This document shows positions 62,938 through 64,000 of a stretch of DNA of 64,000 nt, one piece after another. The DNA comes from Prescottella defluvii. GTDB taxonomy: Bacteria; Actinomycetota; Actinomycetes; Mycobacteriales; Mycobacteriaceae. The stretch is from positions 62,001 through 126,000 of the forward strand of contig NZ_JPOC01000021.1 of assembly GCF_000738775.1 (NCBI RefSeq), read 5' to 3'. A program made the translations under genes and the position numbers. Within the stretch, counting starts at the first letter, position 1, and each line of letters starts with the position of its first letter. The notes below the pieces were generated by a model, which had not been told where the DNA came from, did not search any database, and saw only the letters and a list, made by a program, of their open reading frames with translations.

Positions 62938-64000
62938 ATGACCAGTTCATCTCCCCTGTTCCAGCCGCTGAAGGTTCGGTCGCTCGAGCTCGCGAACCGC
63001 ATCGTGATGTCGCCGATGACGCGCTCCTACTCGATCGACGGGGTCCCCGGCGACGACGTCGCCGGCTACTACCGTCGCCGCGCCGAGGGCGGCACCGGAC
63101 TGATCGTCACCGAGGGCGTCGCGATCGACCACGAGACCGCGGTCGACAACTCGCGTGTCCCGCGCCTCTTCGGCGAGGAGTCCCTCGAGGCCTGGCGCAA
63201 GGTCGTCGACGGCGTGCACGAGGCCGGCGGCAAGATCATTCCGCAGCTGTGGCACGTCGGCCCGCTGTGGGGCGCGATGAGCAAGGTCGATCCGGCGCTC
63301 AAGCCGATGCGCCCGTCGGGCGAGTGGGGCCCGCTGGGCACCACGTCGTACCCCGAGTCGTACACCTCGTGGGTCACGCAGGCCACCGAGGCGATGACCG
63401 AGCAGGACATCGCGGACGTCATCTCCGCGTTCGCCCGCGCCGCTCGCAACGCGATCGACGTCGGCTTCGACGGCATCGCCCTGCACGGCGGCCACGGCTA
63501 CCTGCTGGACTCGTTCCTGTGGGCCGGCACCAACAAGCGTGACGACGAGTGGGGCGGCGACCTCGAGCGCCGCACCCGCTTCCCCGTCGAGGTCGTGAAG
63601 GCGATCCGCGCCGAGATCGGCGAGGACTACCCGATCTTCTACCGCTTCTCGCAGCACAAGCAGCAGAACTACACCGCGCGCATCGCGGAGACTCCCGACG
63701 AGCTGAAGGTGATCCTCGGTGCGCTGGCGGCGGCCGGTGTCGACGTGTTCGACGCCAGCATCCGCCGCTTCGACTTCCCCGCATTCGAGGGCAGTGACCT
63801 GTCGCTGGCCGGCTGGGCCAAGGAAGTCACCGGCGCGCTCACGATGGCCGTCGGCAGTGTCGGTATCGGAAAGTCGCTGCGCGACAGCCGCATCGAGGGT
63901 TCGGCGCCGGTCGTCGACAACATCCCCGAGCTCGAGAAGCGCATCGGCGGCGGCGAGTTCGACCTCATCGCCATCGGTCGCCTGCACCTGGCCGACCCGG
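62938..64000 (+). CDS. Old-yellow-enzyme family flavoprotein, partial
   Basis: FMN-containing ene-reductase-type protein; 354 codons are present and the 3' end lies outside the window. Motifs: LFQPLKVRSLELANRIVMSPMTRS, QLWHVGPL, the substrate-binding GFDGIALHGGHGYLLDSFL and DLIAIGRLHLADP at the edge. Bile-acid BaiCD/BaiH proteins belong to a larger OYE type with an Fe-S domain; whether this one has such an extension cannot be seen. It might reduce a steroid enone. Confidence 0.88.
   Translation, partial: MTSSSPLFQPLKVRSLELANRIVMSPMTRSYSIDGVPGDDVAGYYRRRAEGGTGLIVTEGVAIDHETAVDNSRVPRLFGEESLEAWRKVVDGVHEAGGKIIPQLWHVGPLWGAMSKVDPALKPMRPSGEWGPLGTTSYPESYTSWVTQATEAMTEQDIADVISAFARAARNAIDVGFDGIALHGGHGYLLDSFLWAGTNKRDDEWGGDLERRTRFPVEVVKAIRAEIGEDYPIFYRFSQHKQQNYTARIAETPDELKVILGALAAAGVDVFDASIRRFDFPAFEGSDLSLAGWAKEVTGALTMAVGSVGIGKSLRDSRIEGSAPVVDNIPELEKRIGGGEFDLIAIGRLHLADP

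Overview
The window is high-GC DNA densely packed with short-gap and overlapping genes. It encodes steroid-ring degradation (KshA, KstD, HsaA/B/C/D), CoA-dependent removal of a steroid side chain, F420-type (LLM) oxidoreductases and an antigen-85-like mycolyltransferase. Together these point to a mycolate-containing actinobacterium, most likely Rhodococcus. I see no transposase, CRISPR array, tRNA or rRNA. The assignment rests on protein-family recognition from memory; no search was run.

Region 1 (1-15.8 kb) is transport and small-molecule catabolism. It holds a dipeptide/oligopeptide-type ABC transporter (dppD partial, dppC, dppB, lipoprotein binding protein); a tightly overlapped five-gene minus-strand operon (amidohydrolase, class II aldolase, unknown protein, D-2-hydroxyacid dehydrogenase, FMN alpha-hydroxyacid dehydrogenase) divergent from an IclR regulator across a 9-3-9 palindrome; an AurF-like di-iron oxygenase; two SDRs; a second peptide-binding lipoprotein; and an M19 dipeptidase homologue that lacks the usual zinc ligands.

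Region 2 (15.8-28.3 kb) is side-chain module A. A six-gene overlapping operon resembles the M. tuberculosis igr operon (ChsE2, ChsH2, ChsE1, ChsH1, Ltp2 plus a double-hotdog hydratase) and would remove a three-carbon steroid side chain by retro-aldol cleavage. Upstream lie an SDR and a FadD17-like CoA ligase. Divergent from these are another CoA ligase, two SnoaL-like proteins and an LLM oxidoreductase.

Region 3 (28.3-38.8 kb) starts with an AraC regulator, a VOC protein, an MscS channel and a small secreted protein. It continues with side-chain module B: FadA5-like thiolase, fused FadE34-like acyl-CoA dehydrogenase, SCP-x-type thiolase, ChsH3-like hydratase, thioesterase and SDR, next to a KstR-like TetR gene.

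Region 4 (39-64 kb) is the ring-degradation part. It contains an HsaA paralogue, KshA with a small cysteine-rich protein, an SDR and a tandem SnoaL protein; then envelope genes (lipoprotein, DUF72, mycolyltransferase); then hsaA-hsaC, hsaD-kstD and divergent hsaB, an IclR regulator, a second LLM-SnoaL pair, a FadD19-like CoA ligase, a ChsB1-like dehydrogenase, another SDR, a Tat-secreted cholesterol oxidase, a CFP30B-like VOC protein, an amidohydrolase and a partial old-yellow-enzyme flavoprotein.

Working model: steroid acids (probably C24 bile acids, since no CYP125 or Mce4 genes are present here) are activated by FadD19/FadD17-like ligases and shortened by modules A and B. The rings are opened by KstD and KshA, and ring A is cleaved by HsaAB, HsaC and HsaD. 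Control is probably shared by a KstR-like repressor (TAGAAY-N2-ATTC type sites) and an IclR protein (TCCCGCTNAGCGGGA-type palindromes). The least explained parts are the five SnoaL-like domains carrying a Tyr-x4-Asp...His pattern like that of bile-acid 7-alpha-dehydratase, the ribosome-site-sequestering inverted repeat before the cholesterol oxidase gene, and the paired palindromes spaced 49 bp apart.
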